From: Pontibacter russatus
Lineage (GTDB): Bacteria; Bacteroidota; Bacteroidia; Cytophagales; Hymenobacteraceae
Assembly: GCF_009931655.1 (NCBI RefSeq)
Contig: NZ_CP047984.1
Coordinates: 1,364,001 to 1,428,000, forward strand
DNA: 64,000 nucleotides
Direction: 5' to 3'
In this document: piece after piece, positions 37,381 through 46,580 of the stretch
Numbering within the stretch: position 1 is the stretch's first letter
Layout: each line of letters starts with the position of its first letter
Notes under the pieces: model-generated
What the model saw: only the letters and a program-made list of their open reading frames with translations
What the model was told of the DNA's origin: nothing
Databases searched by the model: none
Made by a program: the position numbers and the translations under genes

Positions 37381-39251
37381 TTAGAAAATGATAGAGTAGC
37401 TCAGCTTGCCGCTCACCGGCACGATCAGCTCTTTCCGGCCGTTGGCATCGCGCACCACAGGCTTGGCGCCTCCGGCATCATCCAATCTGATGTAGTATGA
37501 CTTCCCGTCTATCAGGTACAGGTTCCTGGACACCTCCTCGATGGTGCTGCCTCCTGCCAGGCGGGCGTACAGGTTAGCCACCGGGTTTTGCACCGTCAGT
37601 TCGCGGCGCAGCCCCTTGCCGCCTTCCATCACACGGATGGCGTCCTTCACGTTGGCGCCGTACAGCTGGTAGTTGAATGTGGGCTGGTCATTTTTGTCTG
37701 TGTCATATCCTCCTGGTCTGTAACCGGTGCCTGCCGAGTCGGCTACCCAGGCGGCTTGCGGCGAGGCGAGTTTTGCCAGTGTAAAAGACGGCTGCCCGAA
37801 GTACTGCACAGACCCCACCGGGCGGGATGAGCCGTCGCCCCGGCTGTACCACATGGGCGTGGCATCCAGAAACTCTCCGCGCCACATCTGCACCATGTTG
37901 CCTCTGTCCATGTCGTAGGTATAATGCACCTTCTCCGGGCTTCCCACGTTCACGGCATGCACTACCCTCACACCAGACCTGCCCTTTTCATTTTCAACAG
38001 GCAAGTCCATAAAGCTGCGCAGGATGGTGTTCACGGGCGCATGCACCAGGATAGGCCCTGGTCGTTGTTACCGCCCTGGGCTTTGTCGCCGATCACGTAC
38101 TCCCGGATTCCGGGGCCTACCACGGCCAGTCCTAAAGAAGGCCTGCCCCACTCCACCAGTTTGGAGTAGATCAGCTCGAAGGGCATGTCGCCGGCAGGCA
38201 GCGTCACGGTGCCTCGCTGGTTCCGTCCCCCATTCGGGATAACCGTTTTGTTATTGATCTTCATGAGCCCACGGCCGCCGCCTGTGCTCAGGTTAAAGGT
38301 ATATTCCCCCGGCTCTTTTACACGGAGCGTGCCGGTGTAGCGCACCAGGAAATCGTTCGGGAAGGGGCTTATTTCCGAGGTCAGCGCCACGGATGTTCCC
38401 TCGGCCTCCGGCGGGATGCTGTCGTACTTCGGCTCAGCCTCAAACCTGCCTTTGTACACCTTGTACTCCAGGTTCACCAGCTCAGGACGGGGCTTGCCGT
38501 ATTCTGTTATCTTGATGTTGCGGAAGGCCACGGCGCCATGGTCGCCCTGCAGGCGCAGCGGTCCGGCGGCCACTTCATTATTCCCCATCGCGCCGCGCGT
38601 AGGGCCGAAAAGCTCCACGTTCTCGTGGATGACCACCCCGTTCAGCGTGGCGCGCAGGATTTTGGCGTTCTCGATTTTCTTGCCGCTGGCGTCGAAGCGG
38701 GGCGCCTGGAAAGATATCTTCAGGTTTTGCCACAGGCCGGGCGCCCGGCTCACGTTCTGGCGCGGCGCATAGCCTTGGTAACCTTTCTGTCCGTTAGGCT
38801 TGCTCTCATCCCAGCGCTCATATATGGCCCCGTTATTGGCGGAGGTCGGCGTTTTCACGCCCCAACTGTCCTCCAGCTGCACCTCGTAGCGGCCCTGCAG
38901 GTACACCCCCGAGTTGGATCCCTTGGCCATCATGTAGTCAAGCTCCAGGTCCATGTCGCCATACTCCGCGTTGGTCACCAGGTCCTTCCCTTTATTCCTC
39001 CTGCTCGGCTCGTTCACCAGCACGCCTTTGCCCTCTACTGTCTCCAGTTCGTTCTCGTCGTCAAGCTCTGCGGTAACGCCGCCGGCAATCTGCCAGCTCT
39101 TGCCCGGATTCTGGAAAGCGGATAAATCATCGAGGGGGATGGCAGTCGCCTGGGGTTCTGCAGACTGCGCCAGCGAGATGCCCGTGCTGCACATCAGCAT
39201 CACGCCCGCCAGCAGTACGCCCCGCATGGATGTGGATTTGTGTTTAATCAT
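37381..39251 (-). pseudogene. DUF1080-PA14 protein, interrupted by a frameshift
   Basis: Two frames join into one exported protein of about 623 residues. The first (signal MRGVLLAGVMLMCSTGISLAQ) holds a DUF1080 domain (about 45-240; LVTNAEYGDMDLELDYMMAKGSNSGVYLQGRYEVQLEDSWG, NNGAIYERW, GPLRLQGDHGAVAFRNIKI) and a PA14-like domain (about 255-385; FLVRYTGTLRVKEPGEYTFNLSTGGGRGLMKIN). It runs GNNDQG then stops at 38031. The sequence resumes in another frame as PILVHAPVNTILRSFMDLPVENEKG, a C-terminal domain of about 230 residues ending at 37381. One base is missing near 38054-38060, in a GGGCC run, which is a usual place for sequencing or assembly error. The restored protein resembles large DUF1080 proteins of glycan loci. 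Confidence 0.85.
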
Positions 39252-39302
39252 ATACCGGTTTTTAGTTGGGATTTCCCAAGTTGTACAAAATATAAGGTCC
39301 TT

Positions 39303-41600
39303 TTATTTCTCGGTTGACAGCGAATAGGGGAAAGCGGCTGCCTTCGTTCCACGCTCCTTGTTGGGGCTGTCGGTCATTTCAAAGTCTATCCTGGCCCCTT
39401 TCATCAGCTCGCTGTGGCTCAGCCAGTTCTTATCGTAGGTTTTGCCGTTCAGGCGCGCGCTGTTTATATATAAGTTCTCGGCGCTGTTCTCCGGCGCGTT
39501 TATCACCAGTTGCTTCCCGTTTTCCAGTTGCAGCGTGGCCTTTTTGAACAGTGGTGCCCCTATCACATACTGGTCGGTGGCCGGTGTTACAGGGTAGAAG
39601 CCCAGGGCCGAGAACACGTACCAGGCGGAGGTCTGGCCGTTGTCTTCGTCGCCGCAGTAGCCGTCCGGGGCCGGTGTGTACATGCGGTCCATGGTCTCGC
39701 GCACCCAGTGCTGCGTCTTCCAGGGTTCCCCGGCGTAGTTGTAGAGGTAAATCATGTGCTGGATGGGCTGGTTGCCGTGCGCGTACTGCCCCATATTGGC
39801 AATCTGCATCTCGCGTATCTCGTGGATCACGCTGCCGTAGTAGCTCTCGTCATATATGGGCGGCAGCATGAAAACAGAGTCGAGTTTGGCCGTGAAGTTG
39901 GCTTTGCCGCCCATCAGGTCAATCAGCCCCTGCACATCATGGAACACCGACCAACTATAGTGCCAGCTGTTGCCCTCCGTAAAGGCATCCCCCCACTTAA
40001 AAGGATTGAACGGTGCCTGGAACTTGCCGTCCTGGTTTTTTCCTCGCATCAGGCCAGTGGAGGAGTCGTAGAGGTGGCGGTAGTTGAGCGCCCGGTTGGC
40101 ATATAGCTTGATTTCCTTCTTCGGCCGTTTCAGTGCCTTCGCCAACTGGTATATGGCAAAGTCGTCGTAGGCATACTCCAGCGTGCGGGCCGCATTTTCG
40201 TTTATTTTTACATCGTAGGGCACGTAGCCCAGCTTGTTGTAATAATCGGCTCCGGCGCGGCCCACCGCCGTCAGCGGCCCTTCGTTGTTGGCCCCTTTCA
40301 GCACCGCCTCATACAGGGTGTTGATGTCATATCCCTTTCCGCCTTTCAGGTAAGCATCGGCCACCACGGAGGCCGAGTTGTTGCCCACCATCACGTTGCG
40401 GTAACCGGGGCTGGCCCACTCCGGCAGCCACCCGCCCTCTTTGTAAGCGTTCACCAGGCCCTCCTGCATCTGCGCGTTCACCGTGGGGTACATCAGGTTC
40501 AGGAAAGGAAACAGCGCCCGGAACGTGTCCCAGAAACCGGTGTCGGTGTACATATAGCCGGGAAGCACTTTGCCGTTGTAGGGGCTGTAGTGCATCACCT
40601 TTCCGGCGGCATCTATTTCATAGAATTTGCGCGGGAAGAGCAGGGTGCGGTACAGGCAGGAGTAAAAAGTTTTCATCTGGTCGGGTGTGCCGCCCTCCAC
40701 GGCCACGCGGGCCAGTTCCTTGTTCCAGGCCTGCTTTCCCTTCGCTTTCACCGCCTCAAAGTCATCGCGGCCGATTTCGTTCAGGTTCAGTTCGGCCTGC
40801 TCCGGGCTGATGAAGGAAGAGGCCACGCGGGCATTCACCTGCTCCCCCTTTTTCGTCTTGAAGCCCACCACGGCACCGACATGGTTATCCTGCAGTTGCT
40901 GCTTGTTCGCAGCCAGTTTATCGCCGCTCCAGGTGGCGGTGCTGCTGAAAGGCTTGTCGAACTGGATGACGAAGTAGTTTTTGAAGTTCTCGGGCACGCC
41001 GCCGCTGTTCTTGGTGGTGTAGCCCACAATTTTATTCTCACTTGGGATTACCTTCACATAAGAGCCTTTGTCGAAAGCGTCGATGACGATATAGGCGCTG
41101 TCTGTCTGGGGGAAGGTGAAACGGAAGCGGGCGGCGCGCTCGGTGGGCGTAATCTCGGTGGTGACGTCGTGGTCGGCGAGGTAGACGCTGTAGTAGTAAG
41201 GCTTTACGGTCTCGGACTTGTGGGAGAACCAGCTGGCGCGGGCATCCTCGTTAAACCGCAGCTTTCCGGTAACCGGCATGATGGCAAACTGGCCGTAGTC
41301 GTTCATCCACGGGGAGGGCTGGTGCGTCTGCTTGAAGCCCCTGATTTTGTCGGCGCTGTACATATAGCCCCAGCCGTCGCCCATCTTGCCGGTCTGCGGC
41401 ATCCAGAAGTTCATGCCCCAGGGCAGCGCGATGGCCGGGTAGGTGTTGCCGTTCGAGAGGCTGTGCTTCGAGTCGGTGCCCATCAGCGGGTTTACCCACT
41501 CCACGGGGTCTGTCACTTTATCCACAAGCACCGTCTGGGCAAGGGCGGTGGTATATATAAAACTCCCCAGCAGGGCAATGGCAATCTGTCTTATTTTCAT
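39303..41600 (-). CDS. GH92 family alpha-1,2-mannosidase
   Basis: About 765 residues, secreted (MKIRQIAIALLGSFIYTTALAQ from ATG 41600). N-terminal beta-sandwich with VNPLMGTDSKHSLSNGNTYPAIALPWGMNFWMPQT; (alpha/alpha)6 domain with GYMYTDTGFWDTFRALFPFLNLMYP, EGGWLPEWASPGYRNVMVGNNSASVVADAY, FTEGNSWHYSW (acid Glu542) and GYCGDEDNGQTSAWYV (Asp651/Asp653, base and calcium region). HE at about residues 593-594 (SVIHEIREM) corresponds to the His-Glu pair linked to alpha-1,2 specificity in Bacteroides thetaiotaomicron GH92. The enzyme therefore probably removes alpha-1,2-mannose side chains with calcium. It sits 79 bases after the ROK gene and 51 before the DUF1080-PA14 gene, in one likely operon. Confidence 0.95.
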   Translation of the reverse strand: MKIRQIAIALLGSFIYTTALAQTVLVDKVTDPVEWVNPLMGTDSKHSLSNGNTYPAIALPWGMNFWMPQTGKMGDGWGYMYSADKIRGFKQTHQPSPWMNDYGQFAIMPVTGKLRFNEDARASWFSHKSETVKPYYYSVYLADHDVTTEITPTERAARFRFTFPQTDSAYIVIDAFDKGSYVKVIPSENKIVGYTTKNSGGVPENFKNYFVIQFDKPFSSTATWSGDKLAANKQQLQDNHVGAVVGFKTKKGEQVNARVASSFISPEQAELNLNEIGRDDFEAVKAKGKQAWNKELARVAVEGGTPDQMKTFYSCLYRTLLFPRKFYEIDAAGKVMHYSPYNGKVLPGYMYTDTGFWDTFRALFPFLNLMYPTVNAQMQEGLVNAYKEGGWLPEWASPGYRNVMVGNNSASVVADAYLKGGKGYDINTLYEAVLKGANNEGPLTAVGRAGADYYNKLGYVPYDVKINENAARTLEYAYDDFAIYQLAKALKRPKKEIKLYANRALNYRHLYDSSTGLMRGKNQDGKFQAPFNPFKWGDAFTEGNSWHYSWSVFHDVQGLIDLMGGKANFTAKLDSVFMLPPIYDESYYGSVIHEIREMQIANMGQYAHGNQPIQHMIYLYNYAGEPWKTQHWVRETMDRMYTPAPDGYCGDEDNGQTSAWYVFSALGFYPVTPATDQYVIGAPLFKKATLQLENGKQLVINAPENSAENLYINSARLNGKTYDKNWLSHSELMKGARIDFEMTDSPNKERGTKAAAFPYSLSTEK

Positions 41601-41679
41601 TCCTGGATTTTGTGAAGGCAAATGCTCTGGCAATTTACGGCTTACTTCCTGTTATACTGCTTGTATGGTGTCTATAATT

Positions 41680-42576
41680 TCATTCTGCATCAGGCAGGAG
41701 CACCGGCGGAGTCTCGAGCCAATAACTGGCGGCCCCTAACAAGGCGGCCTCCTCGGCCAGGGCCGCTTTTTTCAGCGGCACGCAAAAGCCCATGGAAGCC
41801 AGGCTACTGACTGTCGCCGGCACAAACAGGTCCCAGGCGTTGGCGATGTTTCCGCCTATCACCACCACCTCCGGCGTCAGTTCGCGGAGGTAAGGGACCA
41901 GAAACCGGGCCAGGTTCTCTGCAAACTCTCCAAAGGCCGCCCGTGCGTCGGCATCGTGGGGGTACAGCGCGGCAAGTTCTTTCACGCCTGTCACTTTTTT
42001 GCCCGAGAGCCGCTTGTAGGTTTGCACGACAGCGCGGGTGGAGAGGTAATCCTCCGCAATGCCGTCCCGGAAAGGCGCGCGCCATAAGTCCGCGTCCCCG
42101 GCAATCCCGTTATGGAGCATGGCCGAGCCCAGGCCGGTGCCAAGGGTCAGGCCGATGGCAGAGGCGGCGCCTTTCGCAGCGCCTCCGAACACCTCGCCGC
42201 GGAGAAAGCAACCGGCATCGTTCACAAGTTTTATGTCGGCGGCAGCGCACCCCAGCCTGGAGGCCAGCAGCTCTTTTACATTCAGGCCATACAGGCAGTC
42301 GTACTTGTTCTGGTTCTGAAACAGGCAGATGCCCTGCTCATAATCAAAGGGACCCGGCATGGATATGGCCAGCTTTGTTTCGGCGGCAGAGCGACGGCCC
42401 ATTGCCTGCTCTATTACGGCCGCCCATATGTCCAGCACCTCCTGCACCGTCCCCTGTGCGTTCACGTGTGCCCTTACCTGCGTTTCCGGAAGCACCGTCT
42501 TCGTTTCCAGGTCCACCAGGGCAGCTGTAATGTGCGAGCCGCCGATGTCTGCCCCCAGTACCGTTAGATGAGACAT
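41680..42576 (-). CDS. ROK family sugar kinase
   Basis: About 298 residues, cytoplasmic. The ATG at 42576 puts the phosphate-binding loop at the N-terminus (MSHLTVLGADIGGSHITAALVD). Other ROK blocks are LAISMPGPFDYEQGI, LVNDAGCFLRGEVFGGAAKGA (sugar-binding Asn-Asp), IGLTLGTGLGSAMLHNG (second phosphate loop) and VVVIGGNIANAWDLFVP. The usual HxxGx(7)CxCGxxGC zinc motif of many ROK kinases is absent; instead WRAPFRDGIAEDYLSTRAVV is found. It probably phosphorylates hexoses freed by the mannosidases, but mannose, glucose or other hexose cannot be told apart here. First gene of the GH92 operon, with a LacI-type palindrome 82 bases upstream. A ROK repressor is excluded because there is no N-terminal helix-turn-helix. 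Confidence 0.9.
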   Translation of the reverse strand: MSHLTVLGADIGGSHITAALVDLETKTVLPETQVRAHVNAQGTVQEVLDIWAAVIEQAMGRRSAAETKLAISMPGPFDYEQGICLFQNQNKYDCLYGLNVKELLASRLGCAAADIKLVNDAGCFLRGEVFGGAAKGAASAIGLTLGTGLGSAMLHNGIAGDADLWRAPFRDGIAEDYLSTRAVVQTYKRLSGKKVTGVKELAALYPHDADARAAFGEFAENLARFLVPYLRELTPEVVVIGGNIANAWDLFVPATVSSLASMGFCVPLKKAALAEEAALLGAASYWLETPPVLLPDAE

Positions 42577-42657
42577 ATTTAGCTTGTATAGCTTAGTAAT
42601 TTTCAGATGATCCCCTCTGCGCTGTTCCTGGCCGGACCAAACGGGGCCCACAAATTT

Positions 42658-42673
42658 GCTAAAAGGATTTAGC
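42658..42673. promoter_or_regulatory. LacI-type operator candidate before the ROK gene
   Basis: GCTAAA-AGGA-TTTAGC, a perfect 6-base inverted repeat 82 bases upstream of the kinase ATG. Arms CTAAA/TTTAG are the same as at 29889-29902. The centre is GG where the other site has CG. It lies between the kinase and the LacI gene. Confidence 0.45.
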
Positions 42674-42934
42674 TTTTCAAAACCATTCCTGCCTGCGCAC
42701 TCACTTTTTCAACCGTCTGTTGTTGGTGTGCCGCCGGTTTCAGAGATGTGTTTACCCTAGACGCGAACCGCCGCCACACACGTAAGAGGCAAAGGAACGG
42801 ACACAGTCGCACCTCTACCTATATAGTTCCAACTTTTATATATTCAAATTTAACAGTTTCATCCGGAAACAAAAGCCTTGGAATCAAATAATTCATATAG
42901 CACTTGCACAAAGCCGTCCCTGGGCTGTCTGTCG

Positions 42935-43990
42935 TCAAACGCTCTCCAAGTCCGGCGCTGTGGTTTTCTGTTGCCTGCGAGGTGTGGAGTTCCTGACGAG
43001 GAGGCTGGTTGGGAGGGTGCAGGTTTCTGCCTGCATGGTTTTGCTGTTATCGTTCAGCAGGCGCAGCATCACGCTGATGACCTGGTTGGCGATCGCCTCG
43101 GTGGGCTGCGCCACGGCCGTAATGGATGGTTTGTAGAACCTGAACACGTCGTGGTCGTCATAGGCCACGACCCCAATGTCGGAAGGCACTGCCAGATCCA
43201 GCCGGCTGATTGCCTCCAGCCCCCTGACAGCCATATAGTTTGTGGCAAACAGCACCGCATCCACCTGCTTCTGCTCGCTCAGGAAAGCCGCAATCTGCCG
43301 GATCATCTGCTCGGCGCTCTCGCGGTACGGGATAGCCAGCACAGTGGGCTCCAGGTGCCGGTTCTCAAGCGCTCTCCGGTAACCCTCCTGGCGCTGCAGC
43401 ATCTGGTTCTGCTCGGAGTCAGTCGTGACCAGGGCTATTCTTCTGTACCCCTGCTCTATCAGGTGGTCCGTGGCGTTATAGGCCCCCGTCATGTTGTCGA
43501 CCACCACAAAGTTGGTGTGCAGCCCCGTGATGTAGCGGTCTACCAGCACCACCGGGAAGCCATCGTTGATAAGCTCCTGGATGGCGGCTTTCACCCCCTT
43601 GGGCGGTGTGATGATATACCCGTCCACGTGCTTGTCTCTGAACATGTTAATCAGGTCAAGGGTCTTTTCGGGGTCATCCTCGGTGCTGCAGTAGATGATC
43701 TTGTAGCCCTCCCTATATGCCTTCTCCTCTATCAGGCGGGCGATGTTCGCGAAAAAAGGGTTAGAGATGTCCTCCACCATCAGGCCGATGGTCTTGGTTT
43801 TCCCGGTGCGAAGGCTGCGGGCCAGCTGGTTGGGCTTATAGTCCAGATCCTCCACCAGTTTCAGCACTTTCTCCGCCAGGCTGTCGCTGATCCGCTTTTC
43901 CTTCGCCTTTCCGTTGAGGATGAACGACACGGTGGTGATGGAGACGTTCAACTGCCTGGCGATGTCGCTGATGAGAAGCTTCTTTTTCAT
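42935..43990 (-). CDS. LacI family transcriptional regulator
   Basis: About 351 residues from ATG 43990. N-terminal helix-turn-helix (LLISDIARQLNVSITTVSFILNGKAKEKRIS, about 4-35) and hinge (KVLKLVEDLDYKPNQLARSLRTGKT), then a periplasmic-binding-protein-like sensor domain (KTIGLMVEDISNPFFANIARLIEEKAYREGY, DGYIITPPKG, VVLVDRYITGLHTNFVVVDN, VPSDIGVVAYDDHDVFRFYKPSITAVAQP). The longer frame upstream adds 59 residues without family match. It probably binds a sugar or sugar phosphate and controls the adjacent kinase-mannosidase operon. Two palindromes with equal arms, at 42658 and 29889, are its candidate sites. It is the only sugar-type regulator in the window; no hybrid two-component or anti-sigma regulator accompanies the three SusC/SusD pairs. 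Confidence 0.93.
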   Translation of the reverse strand: MKKKLLISDIARQLNVSITTVSFILNGKAKEKRISDSLAEKVLKLVEDLDYKPNQLARSLRTGKTKTIGLMVEDISNPFFANIARLIEEKAYREGYKIIYCSTEDDPEKTLDLINMFRDKHVDGYIITPPKGVKAAIQELINDGFPVVLVDRYITGLHTNFVVVDNMTGAYNATDHLIEQGYRRIALVTTDSEQNQMLQRQEGYRRALENRHLEPTVLAIPYRESAEQMIRQIAAFLSEQKQVDAVLFATNYMAVRGLEAISRLDLAVPSDIGVVAYDDHDVFRFYKPSITAVAQPTEAIANQVISVMLRLLNDNSKTMQAETCTLPTSLLVRNSTPRRQQKTTAPDLESV

Positions 43991-44146
43991 GGTTGCAAAA
44001 GAGACGCGCAAAATTTTAAGCAAACGGACAAGTGTACAAGCAGTTTCTGCCGGGGCAGTGGGCAGCGGCTGGGTGATCTGCTGCGGCTCAACCTTATATA
44101 AATATATGGGCGCCCCAACATATAAGTTTATATATAGCCTCCGCAC

Positions 44147-44178
44147 CAGGGCCGGGTTTTGGCGCAAACCCTGCCCTG
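44147..44178 (-). terminator. Hairpin after the TIM-barrel gene
   Basis: CAGGGCCGGGTTT (44147-44159) pairs with AAACCCTGCCCTG (44166-44178) with one mismatch and a 6-base loop, 25 bases past the stop at 44203. No T run follows on the minus strand, so termination is uncertain. Confidence 0.4.
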
Positions 44179-44202
44179 CCGCCCGAAGATCAGATGTCCT
44201 GT

Positions 44203-45069
44203 TTATTTACCCTTAGCATATGCCTCTCTGAGCTGCTTTTTCAGGTACCCGGCGGCAAACGGAATCTCCGTCTCAGGGTTGTTGACTCTCCCCTCAATAA
44301 ACAGGGGGCCTTTGTAGCCGATTTCCTTCAGCGCCCTGAAATACGGCCTGAAGTCGTCGCCCACGACGCCGGGCAGCGTGCGCTCCGCCTTCTCGGCCAC
44401 CTCCACATATACGATAATATCTCCCGCGTCGCGTATATGCTGCGGCGGCTCGTTCTCTTTCAGCATGTGGTAGATGTCGGCGTTCAGCCTGAAGTTGGGG
44501 TGATCGACGCTTCTCACCACTTCTGCCGCATCCTGCAGCGTGTTCAGGAAGTTGGTCTCGGTGCTGTTGAGGTTCTCTATGGCAATGGTGATGCCGTGCT
44601 TCCGGGCTACGCCAGCCATCCTGCGCGCCAAAGCGGCAAAGTCTTTCTTGGCCAGCGCCGTGTCGTAGTTGTCCGGCAGCCTTCTGGAGCCGCCGCTGCC
44701 CAGCACAATCACGGGGATGTCTGCCTGGCTGGCCCGTCTGAAAACCGTGTCGAGGTAGCCCAGCACCCTTTCCTCATCCACTTCCGGCCCGGCTATTTTT
44801 ATGCTGCCCGGGAAGAGGACATTGCACACATACACCTTGGTTTTCGTGGCTTTTATCTTCTCCAGGTTAGACCGGAACTCCGCCTCCGTCAGGGAGGGCG
44901 ACAGCATCCTGCCCACAGACTCCCCGAGGAAGCTGAAGCCGGAGGCGTGCAGCAGGCTGTCCCGGTCGATAGGGGCTATCATGCCCAGTTTTGGCAGCTT
45001 CTGTGAGCTGGCTTCATACACGGGCAGCAGGTTCAGTAACAGCAGTAAGGTTAGGATCGAGACTCTCAT
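44203..45069 (-). CDS. Sugar phosphate isomerase/epimerase-like TIM-barrel protein, exported
   Basis: About 288 residues. ATG 45069 gives a signal peptide (MRVSILTLLLLLNLLPVYEASSQ), so this member acts outside the cytoplasm. The TIM barrel of the AP-endonuclease-2 type has IPVIVLGSGGSRRLPDNYD, HGITIAIENLNSTETNFLNT (metal Glu), HPNFRLNADIYHMLKEN (metal Asp/His), VYVEVAEKAERTLPGVVGDDF and GPLFIEGRVNN (Glu). Exported relatives occur in Bacteroidota loci that handle 3-keto sugars together with DUF1080 proteins, which are found downstream here. Isomerase, epimerase or lyase activity cannot be chosen from sequence. It lies 213 bases upstream of the LacI start, in the same orientation. Confidence 0.85.
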   Translation of the reverse strand: MRVSILTLLLLLNLLPVYEASSQKLPKLGMIAPIDRDSLLHASGFSFLGESVGRMLSPSLTEAEFRSNLEKIKATKTKVYVCNVLFPGSIKIAGPEVDEERVLGYLDTVFRRASQADIPVIVLGSGGSRRLPDNYDTALAKKDFAALARRMAGVARKHGITIAIENLNSTETNFLNTLQDAAEVVRSVDHPNFRLNADIYHMLKENEPPQHIRDAGDIIVYVEVAEKAERTLPGVVGDDFRPYFRALKEIGYKGPLFIEGRVNNPETEIPFAAGYLKKQLREAYAKGK

Positions 45070-45463
45070 AAAGGATTTTTTTGTGAGGCGGCCATTGTTC
45101 CGAAGAACTGCCGTGGCCGGTAATATAGTAAAATCTGCGGTTTTACCCATCCTTTACAGATCTATCGTTGCCAGCACTGCCCAGGCGCGGGTGTTTTTGT
45201 CTCTGCTTTGATGCGTGTAGCTACAGGGCTGTGCGGCAGTTTACAATATAGCTTACTGTTTGCTGACAGGCAGGCACGCCGCCCGTTATTATTATATGCG
45301 ATTAACCACCAGTGTACAAACACCTTAAACAAAGATAAGTAGTAATACAGGGGGGTATTGTGCAATCTACTGAAATTCTATGTCACGGAAAAATGTTATT
45401 TTGCCAAAGTCAGGAATAACGCTAACTTGGTACCCGATATGGTTTCTGAGAGGGTGAAGCAGT
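45070..45463. other. Intergenic region without a gene
   Basis: Divergent gap of about 390 bases between the TIM-barrel gene and a small plus-strand gene. Nothing protein-like. Near 45394 GTTATTTTG is close to, but not, a TAnnTTTG element for the small gene. Confidence 0.45.
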
Positions 45464-45739
45464 ATGACAAATAAAATAAGAGCAGCGCTTCGGCATTACG
45501 AAAAACTGGCAGAGGAAGGCAACATAACGACCTTTGCTGTATACATACAGGGAGACGGAATCCTGATAAAGCCGCCGGGCGCGGAAACGGGGCAGCAGGT
45601 GCCGCTGATAGAGGAGATGCTGACCCTGCTGCACGCCTACTTTTACGATCTGGAGTGCATCGAATACGGCTCCTTCGATTACGCCTCTCTGAAGAGCTTC
45701 CTCAACGCCAGCCCGGAAGAAGGAAAAATAAAAGAATAA
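45464..45739 (+). CDS. Small protein of unknown function (91 aa)
   Basis: Not recognised. It begins MTNKIRAALRHYEKLAEEGN with a purine-rich GAGAGGG some 10-15 bases ahead. The predicted structure is an N-terminal helix, a short beta part (ITTFAVYIQGDGILIKPP), then a helix (PLIEEMLTLLHAYFYDLECIEYG). No signal peptide or membrane segment, so cytoplasmic. Codon use is ordinary for the window. It stands alone, divergent from the TIM-barrel gene and convergent with the response regulator. Confidence 0.6.
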   Translation: MTNKIRAALRHYEKLAEEGNITTFAVYIQGDGILIKPPGAETGQQVPLIEEMLTLLHAYFYDLECIEYGSFDYASLKSFLNASPEEGKIKE

Positions 45740-45841
45740 GGGCTGCGAGGGGGCTTTGAATCCTCCCGGCGCAACTGCTTTCGGCGGCTTGCCTTTTATA
45801 TATAACCCACCCCTCCCCACCGTTACGGGCATATATCCCCC

Positions 45842-45870
45842 GGCAAGGCATCCGTTCCGGAGGCCTTGCC
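45842..45870. terminator. Hairpin between convergent genes
   Basis: GGCAAGGC (45842-45849) pairs with GCCTTGCC (45863-45870) around a 13-base loop, between the small gene at 45464 and the response regulator stop at 45888. No T run, so a weak terminator call. Confidence 0.4.
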
Positions 45871-45887
45871 TATCATTTACAGGAGTA

Positions 45888-46580
45888 TTACTCACTGGCC
45901 GTGTCGAGCCCTTCGTCTATCCTGAGCAGTTTGTGCTGGATGGCGTACTTGATAAGGTTGGCGGTGTTTTTAGTCTGGGTCTTCTCAATAATGTTTTGCC
46001 GGTGTGTCTCCACAGTGCGCTTGCTGGTAAAGAGCTTGTAGGCTATGTCGGCGTTGGTGAAGCCCTCCGCAATAAGGGCCAGTATCTGAATCTCCCGCTT
46101 CGACAGAGGCTTGCCTGTCATGGACTCCGCCTTCTGAGGCTCTACGGGCTCCATCACCTTGTTCAGCATTTTGAGGGAGAGGTCGCTGCAGATATAGGTG
46201 GTGCCGCTTGCCACCAGTTTGATGGCGGAGTGGAGTTCCTCCCTCCCGGCGGTTTTGAGTATATAGCCGGAGGCGCCGCTGTCCATCATCTTCTGCACGA
46301 AGGGCTCGTTGTTGAGCATTGAGAGGGCGATGACACGGGTGTCCGGGTATTGGTCCCGCACGCGCCGGGTCGCCTCAAAGCCGTCCATCTCGGGCATGTT
46401 TATATCCATCAGCACCACATTGGCAGGGGTACTTTCCAGCAATTCGAGCAGCTCGCGGCCGTTCGCCGCCTCCCCCACCACCGTCAGGGCGGGGTCCCGC
46501 TCCAGCAGCGACTTCAACCCTTCCCTGATTATTTTGTGGTCATCTGTGATGATTACCCTGATTAATTTTCCCTCAGACAT
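45888..46580 (-). CDS. NarL/FixJ-type response regulator
   Basis: 230 residues. Receiver domain 1-125 with Asp13-Asp14 ([13 protein letters not shown]), phospho-acceptor Asp59 ([20 protein letters not shown]), Ser in VIALSM and Lys in GYILKTA. LuxR-type helix-turn-helix at about 155-220 ([56 protein letters not shown]). A phosphorylated transcription factor, probably a dimer. No histidine kinase gene is beside it, so it is an orphan in this window and its signal is unknown. Confidence 0.95.
   Translation of the reverse strand: MSEGKLIRVIITDDHKIIREGLKSLLERDPALTVVGEAANGRELLELLESTPANVVLMDINMPEMDGFEATRRVRDQYPDTRVIALSMLNNEPFVQKMMDSGASGYILKTAGREELHSAIKLVASGTTYICSDLSLKMLNKVMEPVEPQKAESMTGKPLSKREIQILALIAEGFTNADIAYKLFTSKRTVETHRQNIIEKTQTKNTANLIKYAIQHKLLRIDEGLDTASE

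Noticed and set aside
42878-44101. 407-residue plus-strand open frame
   Set aside because: Antisense to the LacI regulator; no domain pattern.
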